From contig OX031071.1 of NCBI GenBank assembly GCA_943736015.1, forward strand, positions 38,286,619 to 38,350,618: a stretch of 64,000 bases of DNA, given 5' to 3'. This DNA is from Tridacna crocea (lineage: Eukaryota > Mollusca > Bivalvia > Cardiida > Cardiidae). Made by a program: the position numbers and the translations under genes. Positions 33,040-42,538 of the stretch are shown piece after piece. The first letter of the stretch is position 1, and each line of letters starts with the position of its first letter. The notes under the pieces are model-generated. The model was not told the origin of the DNA, searched no databases, and was given only the letters and a program-made list of their open reading frames with translations.

Positions 33040-34188
33040 CAAAGTTACAAATTTTGTGAATTGCTCTTATCCACAAGGTGTTCTATCTGTCTTTGAAGGT
33101 CCCAGATCATATCTTTTATATTTTAGAAATTATGGCCTAGACGAAAATTCAAAGTTAAAATGGCAATAACTCAGAAGGAAGGATGGCAGAGTTATGGTTC
33201 TTGTGCAATGCACTTCTTCATAATGTGTTCTATTAGTCTTTGAAGTTTCAAGATGATGGATTTTGAAGTTTGGAAGTTATGGTCTTCACAAAAATTCAAA
33301 CTGAAAGTTAACTAAGGGCAAAAACTCAAAAAATAAAAGTGGCAGAGTTATGGTTCATGTGCAATGCACTTCTCCATAATAAGTTCTATCAGTGTACACA
33401 CGAAGTTCCAAGTTAATAGCTTTTACAGTTTGGAAGTTATGGCCTGAACAAAAATTCAAAGTGAAAATTAACAAAGGGCAATAACTCAAAAAATAAAAGT
33501 GGCAGAGTTATGGTTCATGTGCAATGCACTTTTCCATAATGTGTTCTATCAGTGTATGTAGTTTCAAGTTGATACCTTTTACAGTTTGGAAGTTATGGCC
33601 TGAACAAAAATTCAAAGTGAAAATTAACAAAGGGCAATAACTTAAAAAAATAAAAGTGGCAGAGTTATAGTTTATGTGCACTGCACTTCTCCATAATGAG
33701 TTCTATCAGTGTATGAAGTTCCAAGTTGATAGCTTTTATATTTTAGAAGTTATGGCCTGGACAAAAATTCAAACTGAAAATTAACAAAGGGCAATAACTC
33801 AAAAATTAAAAGTGGCTGAGTTATGGTTCATGTGCACTGCACTTCTCCATAATGTGTTCTATCAGTGAATGCAGTTTCAAGTTGATACCTTTCATAGTAT
33901 GGAAGTTATAGCCTGAACAAAAATTCAAAGTGAAAAGTTGGTTATTCCAGAAATCAGGGGCAGATAATTTTAGAACGCAAACAGCGATCCAAATTCTAAG
34001 ACCCAGGTGCACAACTAGGCATCATGGAGATTCATTGTGGCACGTTTCAAATAATTCCGATGGAAACTGTAGGAGTTGCACACACAAGAAATTGCTAACA
34101 GTCGGACGGATGGACGGACTGACAGACGGACGACGGAAACCAAGCGGTGACATAAGCTCTGCTGGCTGAAAGCCAGTAGAGCTTAAAA
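33040..34188 (+). mobile_element. Pearl-type element, 157-bp tandem core, ACGG tail
   Basis: Units carrying GGCAGAGTTATGGTTC recur near 33187, 33344, 33500, 33658 and 33817. The tail GTCGGACGGATGGACGGACT follows near 34101, and a closing hairpin GCTCTGCTGGCTGAAAGCCA lies near 34157. The head is missing or diverged. It is the same subfamily as 49313-50884 and the solo head at 8087. Confidence 0.75.
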
Positions 34189-34189
34189 T

Positions 34190-34487
34190 GTTGGTTACCA
34201 TAATTTTCTCTTTTTCCCTCAATGGTTTCTATTTTCTTTAACAGCATCATAATAACTAGGGAATGCCCGGTAAGGATATACAGTAAATTGTCTTAGAATA
34301 AATAATTAAGTACAATTAAATAAATTTCTGCTTTCACTACATTGTTTTCAAAAGCAATCTGTTGTGGAACAAACAGAGGCCTTCAATGTGTTAGATTTGG
34401 TTAGACAAATGACGGCTAATACAAAAACAGACAATTGAAAGCCGTCTCTTTCAATTCTATTAAAATTCCGAATTGTGAAGCAAAGGG
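34190..34487 (+). repeat. Decayed TTAA-MITE fragments
   Basis: TGTTGGTTACCATAATTTTC near 34192 and, near 34340, TTGTTTTCAAAAGCAATC, then AATTGTGAAGCAAAGGGTTAA ending at the TTAA shared with the next copy. Confidence 0.55.
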
Positions 34488-34722
34488 TTAACCCTTTACA
34501 ACACGACAACATTTTAGACCTGTCCAAATTGAAAGCATTTGCAGACAACACATTCATAGTGGCCCAAATGATACACATGTTCATTAATCGGTCAGAAAAC
34601 TTTGTGGGAAAAGGAAAGGAAAAAAAGCTTGTTACCAGCATTTTCTCCTTTTTTCCACAATGTTTTCAAAAGACTTATTTCTCAGGGTCGTTAAAATTCA
34701 GGAATGTGTAGTAAAGGGTTAA
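34488..34722 (+). mobile_element. TTAA-MITE copy
   Basis: TTAACCCTTTACAACACGAC to ATGTGTAGTAAAGGGTTAA, 235 bp. The hairpin has a small insertion in one arm (AAAAGGAAAGGAAAAAAAGC). Confidence 0.88.
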
Positions 34723-34825
34723 ATATCATTCCTGCTACTACTACAGTAAAAAATTGATGATGAAAATAGACATATCCATACAACATGTCAACAGTATATA
34801 TGTTGTTTTCTACTGTAGTTGATTA

Positions 34826-35056
34826 TTAACCCATTACCAAACAACAATGTTTTAGACTGGTCCAAATTGAAAGCATTTGCAGACGACAAAATAAAGGTGA
34901 TTGAAAAATTGAAATTTGTTCCGGAAAGGGTAGAAAACACTGTGGGAAAAGGAGAAAATGCTGGTTACCAGCATTTTCTCCTTTTCTCACAGTGTTTTCA
35001 AAAGGCTTCTTTCTCAGGGGCGTCAAAAGTAGGGATTGTGTGGTAATGGGTTTTAA
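34826..35056 (+). mobile_element. TTAA-MITE, well-preserved copy
   Basis: TTAACCCATTACCAAACAAC to TTGTGTGGTAATGGG followed by TTTTAA, 227-231 bp. Central hairpin essentially perfect. Confidence 0.92.
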
Positions 35057-35201
35057 AAGACAAAACATTTCTATTTTATACAATTATTTATATCTAGAAT
35101 CAAACTTTATGTTCTGTGCAGGCTGATCTTGATCTACACAATGTACAGTAATACATAAACGTTGCTGGGAAATGAGGACACTCCTGTGAAAAAAAAAAAA
35201 T

Positions 35202-35274
35202 TGGTGCCAGTGAGGCTTGAACCAGGGGCCTCCAGGTCACAAGTCCTACACATTACCACTGAGCCACAGAGGAC
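35202..35274 (-). repeat. tRNA-like sequence (SINE head or tRNA pseudogene)
   Basis: On the minus strand, TGTGGCTCAGTGGTAATGTG resembles box A and CCTGGTTCAAGCCTC box B, ending GCACCA. The acceptor arms do not pair, so a functional tRNA is unlikely. Confidence 0.5.
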
Positions 35275-35342
35275 ATTGCTGGACCTGGCACAAATCTAAT
35301 ATTTTCTCAATTTCTCCTATTAAATGTTGCTCAATTCACAAA

Positions 35343-35477
35343 ATTTTTCATTGAATGGAGATAAAATATTGCGAGAGGAGATATTGCTAGTTAGAACATT
35401 TTCTCCTTTTCCCAGTGTTTTCAAAATCGTTCTCTTTTAGGATAGTGAAAGGTCGGGATTGTGTGGTAAAGAATTAA
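35343..35477 (+). mobile_element. TTAA-MITE, right half
   Basis: Hairpin region TATTGCTAGTTAGAACATTT is mismatched; the right terminus TTGTGTGGTAAAGAATTAA is clear. Confidence 0.65.
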
Positions 35478-35504
35478 ACAATGTTCAAATGATAAATTCT
35501 GTCT

Positions 35505-35636
35505 TTGATATTGTAGAAAACATTATGGGAAAAGAAGAAAATGCTGGTAACCAGCATTTTCTTCTTTTTCCACAATGTTTCACAAACAATTCTTCTTCAG
35601 GTCATTAAAAGTCAAGTTGGTGTAGTAAAGGGTTAA
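35505..35636 (+). mobile_element. TTAA-MITE, right half with intact hairpin
   Basis: GAAAACATTATGGGAAAAGA and the perfect AAATGCTGGTAACCAGCATT core, right terminus TTGGTGTAGTAAAGGGTTAA. It lies just beyond the stop codon of the B-box gene, possibly in its 3' untranslated region. Confidence 0.78.
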
Positions 35637-35707
35637 AAACACAAAACAGTGTGGTACAAGATTAAATAGACTTACCTTTACAGCAGGTCACCAGTATGTG
35701 TTGTTTT

Positions 35708-37459
35708 CTACTGTAGTTGATAAACTGACAAAACATTTCCTTTAGATATACTAACATGGCTGATATAAAGTTTGTTTTCTGTTTCACAATATGTCACTAA
35801 ATGTGGACCTTCCATTCCTTGTGTTTGATCCAGTAATATTTGTATGGGTCTACACTGTGTAGATATCTGGTGTATGTTGTCTGAGTGACGTCCAGCTATA
35901 TAAATATTATCATATCTATCTACAGTCAAACCACGTGGAGACTTCAGGTTAGTATCTCTGTAAACATTTTGAACTTTACCCTTGAAATCCACACTTGTCA
36001 CAGTGTTTGTCGTACAGTCACTAACAAATAGTGTAGACTTGGAATTACTAAGACAAATATAGTCTGGGCATTTAAACAGAGGTTGTCCGTTTTGGTCTGT
36101 AGAAAATATTTTCAATATTTTTCCATGTAGACTGATTAATTTAACAGCAGATTTTGGTTCATCAAATGACACAAATAATTGATTATCATTAAAAATAATT
36201 CCTCTACAGGCTCCATTAACTTGAAGTTCTTTGTTTACAGTCAAAGTCGATCCAACATTTACAAAAACTAATTCATTGTAACATGTAATGACAAGCTGAC
36301 TTTTATCAATACAAGTAACATCCCATGGTTGTGTGGAAAGTTCTAGATAAGATAGAATACTGTTACTGTCAACATTTACAAGTTTTACACTGAAGTTGTG
36401 ACAATCTGTTAGAACTATTCTGTATGGATCTATCATTACACTACCTGTAATAAAACAGTCATATTCATCTTGTGAATGTTTAACATTGATTTGTCCTACA
36501 TAACTGGCTCTAACAGATTTGGGATCTTTGTTGACCAGCTTTACATTTTCTTTCTCCTTTCTCTCCATTTTTGTTTTTCCTCCCTCCTTCTCTCTATCCA
36601 CTAATGTACCAAGATTGCACAAAGATTGAAGTAAATGTAGCATTTCCTCATTTTTGTGAAAATGATAATTTCCAATTTTGTTTTGACAGGATATGTCCGC
36701 CATTTTGTGTTCTAAGTTAGAAATCAGGGTTTCAGCTTTCTTTGCAGAGATCACCAACTGTCGCTGTTGTTTGTATTGTTTATGTTTGTCTAAGTTAGAG
36801 ACAATTTCATTGATGTCTGTGGTCATTGTATCACACGTTGTAGACACAGTTTGAGCAGCTTTTGTATCAAACTCCTTCACATCCTGGGCTTCCTTCAAAA
36901 TGGTTGTTTCCATGGAATCTAGAAGTTTGTTGATTTCTGCACGAAATGATTTCACATCCGATATAAACTGGGTGTGCACTGTTTGTAAATCTTGGTTGTG
37001 TCTTGTGGAAGTTTTCTTTATATATTTTAACTGCTGTAGAAGACTTGTTATTTTCTCTGTTAAAGATATGTAATCTGGACTTGCATCAAAGTCTTGCGCA
37101 ATGTCGTCTATGTATTCTATAGAACAAGTTTTGTGTTCAACAGTCAAACAAACACCGCAAAAAAAGTTTTTATGCATTTTACAATAGTACTCCAATATTT
37201 TTCCTTTGTGTAAAGAACAGACATTTTCTTCTGTTGAGACAAGTTTTTGTTGCGGCATTTCATCTCCATTTAAAAATTTGTGATTTCTTGATAACTTTGA
37301 CATCCTATGTACCGAACAACAATTATTACAGAAAAATTCGTCACAGTCCACACAATAATGTTTAGCATTTATATTTTTGTTCAATAGTAAACAAGGATCA
37401 CATTGAACACCTGTTGTTGTGTTGGCACTCCCTGTCTGATTTCGCCCAGACACTTCCAT
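35708..37459 (-). CDS. RING-less B-box / coiled-coil / NHL-like beta-propeller protein (TRIM-related)
   Basis: A single uninterrupted 583-codon exon, the only convincing intact gene in the window. Residues 20-60 form a first B-box (Cys20, Cys23, Cys36, Cys39, Cys44, Cys47, His51, His60). Residues 81-112 form a second (Cys81, His84, Cys93, His96, Cys101, Cys104, His109, Cys112). About 125-275 is helical and rich in Lys, Glu, Gln and Leu, consistent with a coiled coil. A charged KEGGKTKMERKEKE linker (about 295-310) precedes about 240 residues of strand-rich repeats with PWDVTCID, PDYICLSN and PRGLTVDRYDNIYIAG segments, typical of a six-bladed NHL-type propeller. There is no RING at the N-terminus, so direct ubiquitin-ligase activity is not expected. 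Bivalve genomes carry many such genes, often discussed as innate-immune or RNA-binding regulators; that role is inference. The coding exon is preceded by a splice acceptor at 37483. Confidence 0.9.
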   Translation of the reverse strand: MEVSGRNQTGSANTTTGVQCDPCLLLNKNINAKHYCVDCDEFFCNNCCSVHRMSKLSRNHKFLNGDEMPQQKLVSTEENVCSLHKGKILEYYCKMHKNFFCGVCLTVEHKTCSIEYIDDIAQDFDASPDYISLTEKITSLLQQLKYIKKTSTRHNQDLQTVHTQFISDVKSFRAEINKLLDSMETTILKEAQDVKEFDTKAAQTVSTTCDTMTTDINEIVSNLDKHKQYKQQRQLVISAKKAETLISNLEHKMADISCQNKIGNYHFHKNEEMLHLLQSLCNLGTLVDREKEGGKTKMERKEKENVKLVNKDPKSVRASYVGQINVKHSQDEYDCFITGSVMIDPYRIVLTDCHNFSVKLVNVDSNSILSYLELSTQPWDVTCIDKSQLVITCYNELVFVNVGSTLTVNKELQVNGACRGIIFNDNQLFVSFDEPKSAVKLISLHGKILKIFSTDQNGQPLFKCPDYICLSNSKSTLFVSDCTTNTVTSVDFKGKVQNVYRDTNLKSPRGLTVDRYDNIYIAGRHSDNIHQISTQCRPIQILLDQTQGMEGPHLVTYCETENKLYISHVSISKGNVLSVYQLQ

Positions 37460-37500
37460 AATGCCAGGTGCAAGGTGTCAGTCTACAAATAGAAAAGAAA
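37460..37500 (-). other. 5' untranslated leader and splice acceptor of the B-box gene
   Basis: On the minus strand, GTTTCTTTTCTATTTGTAG ends at 37483, a strong pyrimidine tract with AG. It is followed by 23 nt of leader before the ATG. This implies an upstream non-coding exon, which I could not locate with confidence. Confidence 0.6.
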
Positions 37501-37506
37501 CAAACA

Positions 37507-37732
37507 TAAACCATTTACCACATAACCTTCAGATTTACCAATACGGTAATAAAAAAAATGAAAACATTGTGGGAAAAGCAGGAAATACAGGTACATGCAA
37601 TTAGATTTTTTCCCTTTCTCACAATGTTTTCCATCATATCAAAGACAGTTCTATCATCCAAATTGAAAGTGCAGTCCTCAACTGCTTTGAATTTGGATCA
37701 GTCTAAAATTTTATATTTTGGTCAAGGGTTAA
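37507..37732 (-). mobile_element. TTAA-MITE copy inside the presumed 5' intron of the B-box gene
   Basis: AAACCATTTACCACATAACC to TTATATTTTGGTCAAGGGTTAA-like end. The hairpin core is diverged (GGAAATACAGGTACATGCAA). It begins within 25 bp of the splice acceptor. Confidence 0.75.
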
Positions 37733-37962
37733 ACATACCAACTTTCTAATTATTTCATAAACATGTTTTTTTATCCCACTGTTCTAAAGGATGCTCCATT
37801 ATGTAGAACAGAACATTTGCTTGCTGCCAAAAAAAAAAATCTTTTCCCACAATTAATGTTTCACTGTCACTAATCTATTATCTAGTATCCCTTGATACAC
37901 ATTGCAATATAGTTGATAATATTTTATAGGATAGGCTGGAAAAAGGTTGAAGGAGTAAGAAA

Positions 37963-38377
37963 TTAACTTTTTACCATAAAGTCCTGTGTTCTCATGTCCT
38001 AAAGAAAAACACTTTTGAAAACATTGCAGGAAAATGAGAAAATGCTCTTAACCCTTTATCCCATAAGGCATTTCTATGGTATCTCTAATTGACCCTAAAT
38101 AACATCAAGGATGAAGCCGTTTTTTATGGGTAATGTAAAAAATATATAAATACAAGCAATTTCACCTTTTGCCACAATGTTTTCAAAAGGCTCCTACAAG
38201 CAATGTGTAGAAATAAGTATCTATGGAGTAAAGGGTTAACAATCAATTTCTTCTTTTCGTTCAACATTCTCTACCCGTACAAAGACAAATTTTACAATGT
38301 TATCCAAATTCAAGTTATTTGCCACTAGTGCTTTCAAACTGGACAAGTCTAAATTTTGTAATTTAGTACAATGTTAA
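37963..38377 (-). mobile_element. TTAA-MITE interrupted by a second MITE
   Basis: TTAACTTTTTACCATAAAGT at the left and TTGTAATTTAGTACAATGTTAA-like right end. The element is split at the loop of its own hairpin (AAAATGCTC) by the 192-bp element at 38048-38239 and resumes with CAATCAATTTCTTC. Confidence 0.8.
38048..38239 (+). mobile_element. Second TTAA-MITE subfamily, nested copy
   Basis: TTAACCCTTTATCCCATAAG to GTATCTATGGAGTAAAGGGTTAA-like end, with internal TCTCTAATTGACCCTAAATA. The same subfamily lies at 54021-54249 in the opposite orientation. TTAA is present at both ends. Confidence 0.85.
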
Positions 38378-38580
38378 CTCTTTACCAATCAGTAAAATTT
38401 TAGACTTGTCCAAACTGAAAGCATTTGCAAACGACAAAATAAATGCGACTCAAACATTGAAATTTAACTTTAGAAGAGTATAAAACATTGCTGCCATTAT
38501 TTTCTCCTTTTCTCACAGTGTTTCCAAAAGGCTTCTACCGATGGGTCGTAAAAACGGGGGAACGTGTGGTAAAATGTTAA
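38374..38580 (+). mobile_element. TTAA-MITE copy abutting the preceding one
   Basis: TTAACTCTTTACCAATCAGT to ACGTGTGGTAAAATGTTAA. The left arm of the hairpin is partly deleted. Its first TTAA is also the last TTAA of the element ending at 38377. Confidence 0.8.
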
Positions 38581-41390
38581 GAAACATAAGCAGCGAAAGG
38601 GATGAGAACGCAACGAAGTATTGAAAAGTCATAAGTTGAAAAGTTAACAACACATCAAAAATAATTTGAGGACTATCTTTCTTTCTGGTTTGTGTACCAA
38701 TTAGATATTTCACAGCTGACCCAAGTTTGCATGAAATGTCCTCAATAATTCTTAAAATGTCAAATTAATGAAATGGACCTTTTCTGGAATTCAAAACTGC
38801 CCAAATATTGGTATTTCAAGATTCTTTGGGCCAGAGTATGTTACAAAGTAGAGGACAGAGTAGATCTAAGATCAGACTGTGAGTTCTGTGCAGTTTGATC
38901 TTGATCTACACTATCCACAAAAACAATTCTAATGGGGTTCAGCACTTTAAGGTTTAAAGTCTGGGGTACATAATACATATATTAGAAAACAGAGGTACAT
39001 CGTATTAGAATGTATCAGGTTTTTCTTCAAGACATCAAGACATCAATGACAATTACATCAAGAGAGAGCAATGACAACAGCCTAGAATTCTCTTCTAAAT
39101 TATCAAAGCTAAAACTTTTAATTGTTGCGGTTAAAATTGAAATTCAAAATTCTTATCTCCAGGATTTACAATGTAAAGATAGATATTAATTTTGAGCTTC
39201 GTATCTTGCTTCTAGAATCTTTAGTATCATGTGATGTCCATAAGTATCTTAAAAACGAAAAAAATAATAGTAACAAATAATACGAAAATACGCTACTTGC
39301 TACTTTCTGTGACGTCAGCGAATGGCCACCCGGACAAATCAAAATGTCCTGATAGAGCTGTAAAACATGACGGATATATCTGGTTGAAAGGTGTCTACTG
39401 AGGTATTGCCGAATGTCGCAGGTACATTATTGTCTTGTCTATCGCTAGGCTAAATGAGATTATGATCAATGTTTGTTTCGTGGGTGATTTTGGTTGGGAA
39501 AGGCTGTCGGGTGCTAGCGCCAGCAATCGAGACGTTGCGATCCTTGTGTTTATATTATATAGGGGAGATTTTTTTTTTCATGTTTTAACATTTATTTTGG
39601 TTATAGAATGTCAAATTCCTGTGAACGAAGTAACAAAACCTAAGGTACCAAACAACCTGGGTACGAAATGACCAGAAAATCATTAGCATTATCCCTTATG
39701 GATAAATAAATACCTTAGTTACCGTTTAAGGCTCATTTTAGTGCATTCTATATCTTGTTCAGATAAAAAATTGATTTAGAACTTATCATTTTTTCCAATT
39801 TATCAGCAGCATATTTATTTCATTCAATTTACTTCCGGGTTTGGAAAATCCATAATTTGTGCAGAACCTTTTAAGCCTATATTCTATTGTTTATGTTAAA
39901 ATTACCTGATCACTTCCAATTTTTGTTTATCGCAGACTGTGTTGACAGGATAATCATCTAATAAAATGCCGAATCGATTATGCCAAGACTCGTTTTATTT
40001 CCTAGATCTTAATATTTGTAACAGGGATCGTCATCTACGGCGTGAATCTACTCCACAGCGTTTGAGTTGAATGCGCTCTAAAGCGTTTGGGTTAAAGTAG
40101 TTCCGGCATAGATTGTGCCGGAATATCCCGGCTGTTTGCGGCTTGAAAAAGCACTTTCAAACGCTTTGGAATTTTAGTTTCAACTCACACGAAAACGCTA
40201 GACTTGTCCAAATCCAAGGGATTTGCAGACGGCAATTTAATTCAGGCTAAAATGACAGAATTTGTGTTGCAGGGTCGTTTCCTTCCCTTTAAAGTTGATA
40301 TGGATGGGTTCTTAATTTTTGGGGAACTCCAGAAAAGTGATACATGTACATTAAAGTTTCTTTCTATCCTTTAATCACTATACTTCAGAGTCCGAACATC
40401 TCTACCCTGAAAAGTTATATAATCAAAGCGTTGAGAACGCTGAAGTGGTATTTGTCAAGGAAACCCATTGTGTGGAATTAACAGTTTGAAAGAATGAGAC
40501 ATATTGTTCAAATATTGGCATAAAAGTCAACCCACTAAGTAAATGTATAACTTTTCGGTTGAAGGGAGAGTGCTCATGTACCTTAAATCTATAATTTTGA
40601 AATATCTTTAGCCTTTTACAATTAATTTCCAACATTACAACCAATTACTTTGATCAATAAATATTCATGAGCAATCACATGGAGAAGCGCGCAATCATAG
40701 GACGAACAAGCCATGGAACGAATTGGTTTGGAACAAAAAAGTAGTCAAATTTGTATCATTGCGCCAATAAAAGGCTCTGAGCGATAGAAGCTATTTTCAA
40801 TAAAAAATAAGTATCCCAACGATCGATGGCCACGCCCAATGTATCTTAATATGCCATTTCAAATTGCATATCTGAGTGCTACCGAAAAACTCATTTGCCT
40901 GAGAAAAAAAGAGTTTATCACGGATTATTTCCTTCGGCTTTGCACAAAATAAGATACATGGTTGTCAAAATTCAATCTTGAACTCATAGTGGTATTGTCT
41001 TCGACAAATACCACAAAAAACGACACGAAATAAAACAATGCAGCAAAAGTTAAATACAACAAAAGAATAATGAATGAGTAATTTCAGTCACTTTTATGCA
41101 GTGTAGTTTAAGGCTGTAAAGGATTATTATGTCAGTTGCTGACATACAAATCCTTTACCCTTACCTAAGCAAACAAATCAAGCAATACAAAACATGGCTA
41201 TGATTATAAACAATACAAATAGTAAACAAAGCTCTTATGCTAACTAATCTTATCACAAGGTAAGTTTAATCTACGGAAAAATGACTAATGTTAAATCAAA
41301 GAACTTCTAATTACAAAATAACAACAAGAACATGTTCTTACCAATTTGAGGAACTGGGTGAGTTCACATTCCACACTGTTTCACGTAAGT
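38581..41390. other. Intergenic region upstream of the B-box gene
   Basis: Contains an imperfect GATC-rich hairpin (38863-38922), a TGACGTCA site near 39310 that could serve a promoter, CGCAG/GTACAT donor-like sequence near 39420, and a MITE fragment at 40184-40275 (TAGACTTGTCCAAATCCAAG). No coding exon was recognised. Confidence 0.35.
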
Positions 41391-41396
41391 CTGATC

Positions 41397-41441
<45 letters not shown>

Positions 41442-41446
41442 GTCAT
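41391..41446. repeat. TCTG/TC microsatellite
   Basis: About eight TCTG units, then CTCTCTCTCT. Confidence 0.95.
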
Positions 41447-41847
41447 TGTGACTGCAAGTGCTGAAAATATTAATAAAAGATGTGCAAGCTAGGGAAAGTT
41501 AAGAAGCTAGACTTTACAAGAAGTGCCATACTGTTCAAAATACAAAATGGAAATACTCTGGGAAAGAAGGATGAGAACAACTGTAAAGGGTAAATTGGTC
41601 AAACAATTAAAAGACTTACGAAACCTTCAGCAAAAAAGTAAGACTTGAGGACTATGAGAAAATCATCGCAAAATGGCAACTTACATCAAATCCTTTCCTT
41701 TTTTCCACAATAATTTGTAATCAAGTGATCAAACTATGTTTTCCAAGGAAACAAATGACAGACTGAAGCGGGAATGAAAATTTTAAAAGGTCGTGTGATT
41801 GATTGGAGGGAAATGGTCGATCAAGTGGAACATAGGTATAATCAGTC

Positions 41848-42286
41848 GAACAAATTGACATGAAATAAATGACCTCTATTACCATATATTACACGCTTGA
41901 ATCATTGTCCGAACTTAGCTTCAGCTAATGTCATCTGCATGCTGAATTATGTGCACGTTTTTGTACTCTTTATGATGCCAAGAGATTTGTAGTGTCTTCA
42001 AAAGATACTTAAAATATCTGAAATGAACATTATTTTGTTGGTTTAAACTGGTAATAGGTGGCGAGAGACATAGATCTAAGATGCACTTTCTGTGCAGCCT
42101 GATCTTAATCTATGCCATCCGCAAAAGCTTTTTAATTTTGACTATATAGCGCAATAAGGGTCAAACCCGACATTTACAGTTAACAGAATTTCCGTACGGT
42201 CCGATTACACCCAATAATTTAAGTATTCACGTTTTAATTATTCTGTGCATAAAGGTCAATTTCAGGTCAATTTGTTTCAGTAATAA
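41848..42286 (+). mobile_element. 0.44-kb MITE family, copy 1
   Basis: Closely similar along its length to 57717-58150. Ends GAACAAATTGACATGAAATA and, reversed, TGAAACAAATTGACCTGAAA are inverted relatives. The interior has GTCAAACCCGACATTTAC and a GATC-rich hairpin (ATAGATCTAAGATGCACTTT...). No coding capacity. Confidence 0.75.
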
Positions 42287-42287
42287 A

Positions 42288-42477
42288 TGCAGATTGGCCA
42301 AATAGGCATGTCATATTAAAAGTGACCCTACTATATTTGTATGATAGGCTAGAAAACATAGTGGGAAAACGAGACATTGCTGTTAACTTGCATTTTCTCC
42401 TTTTCTACACTGTTTTCAAAAAGAATTCCTCAGTTTGCTCAATGCTAAAACTCGAAATTGTCTGATAAAGAGTAAAC
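42288..42477 (+). repeat. Decayed TTAA-MITE
   Basis: GAAAACATAGTGGGAAAACG and TTGCATTTTCTCCTTTTCTA recall the hairpin arms. Right end TTGTCTGATAAAGAGTAAAC is damaged. Confidence 0.6.
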
Positions 42478-42538
42478 ACAAAAATAGACCAGATCTAGTA
42501 AAAATCCGAAATTTAGCAAGTGTCATTTTCTAAGTTTT

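Noticed and set aside
34348-34641. 97-codon minus-strand frame
   Set aside because: Overlaps two MITE copies on the antisense strand.
35202-35274. Functional tRNA gene
   Set aside because: Promoter-box-like segments are present, but the acceptor stem does not pair and the D and T arms are irregular; better explained as a SINE head or pseudogene.
39300-39430. Leader exon and promoter of the B-box gene
   Set aside because: A TGACGTCA site exists, but no convincing minus-strand donor was found; left unassigned.
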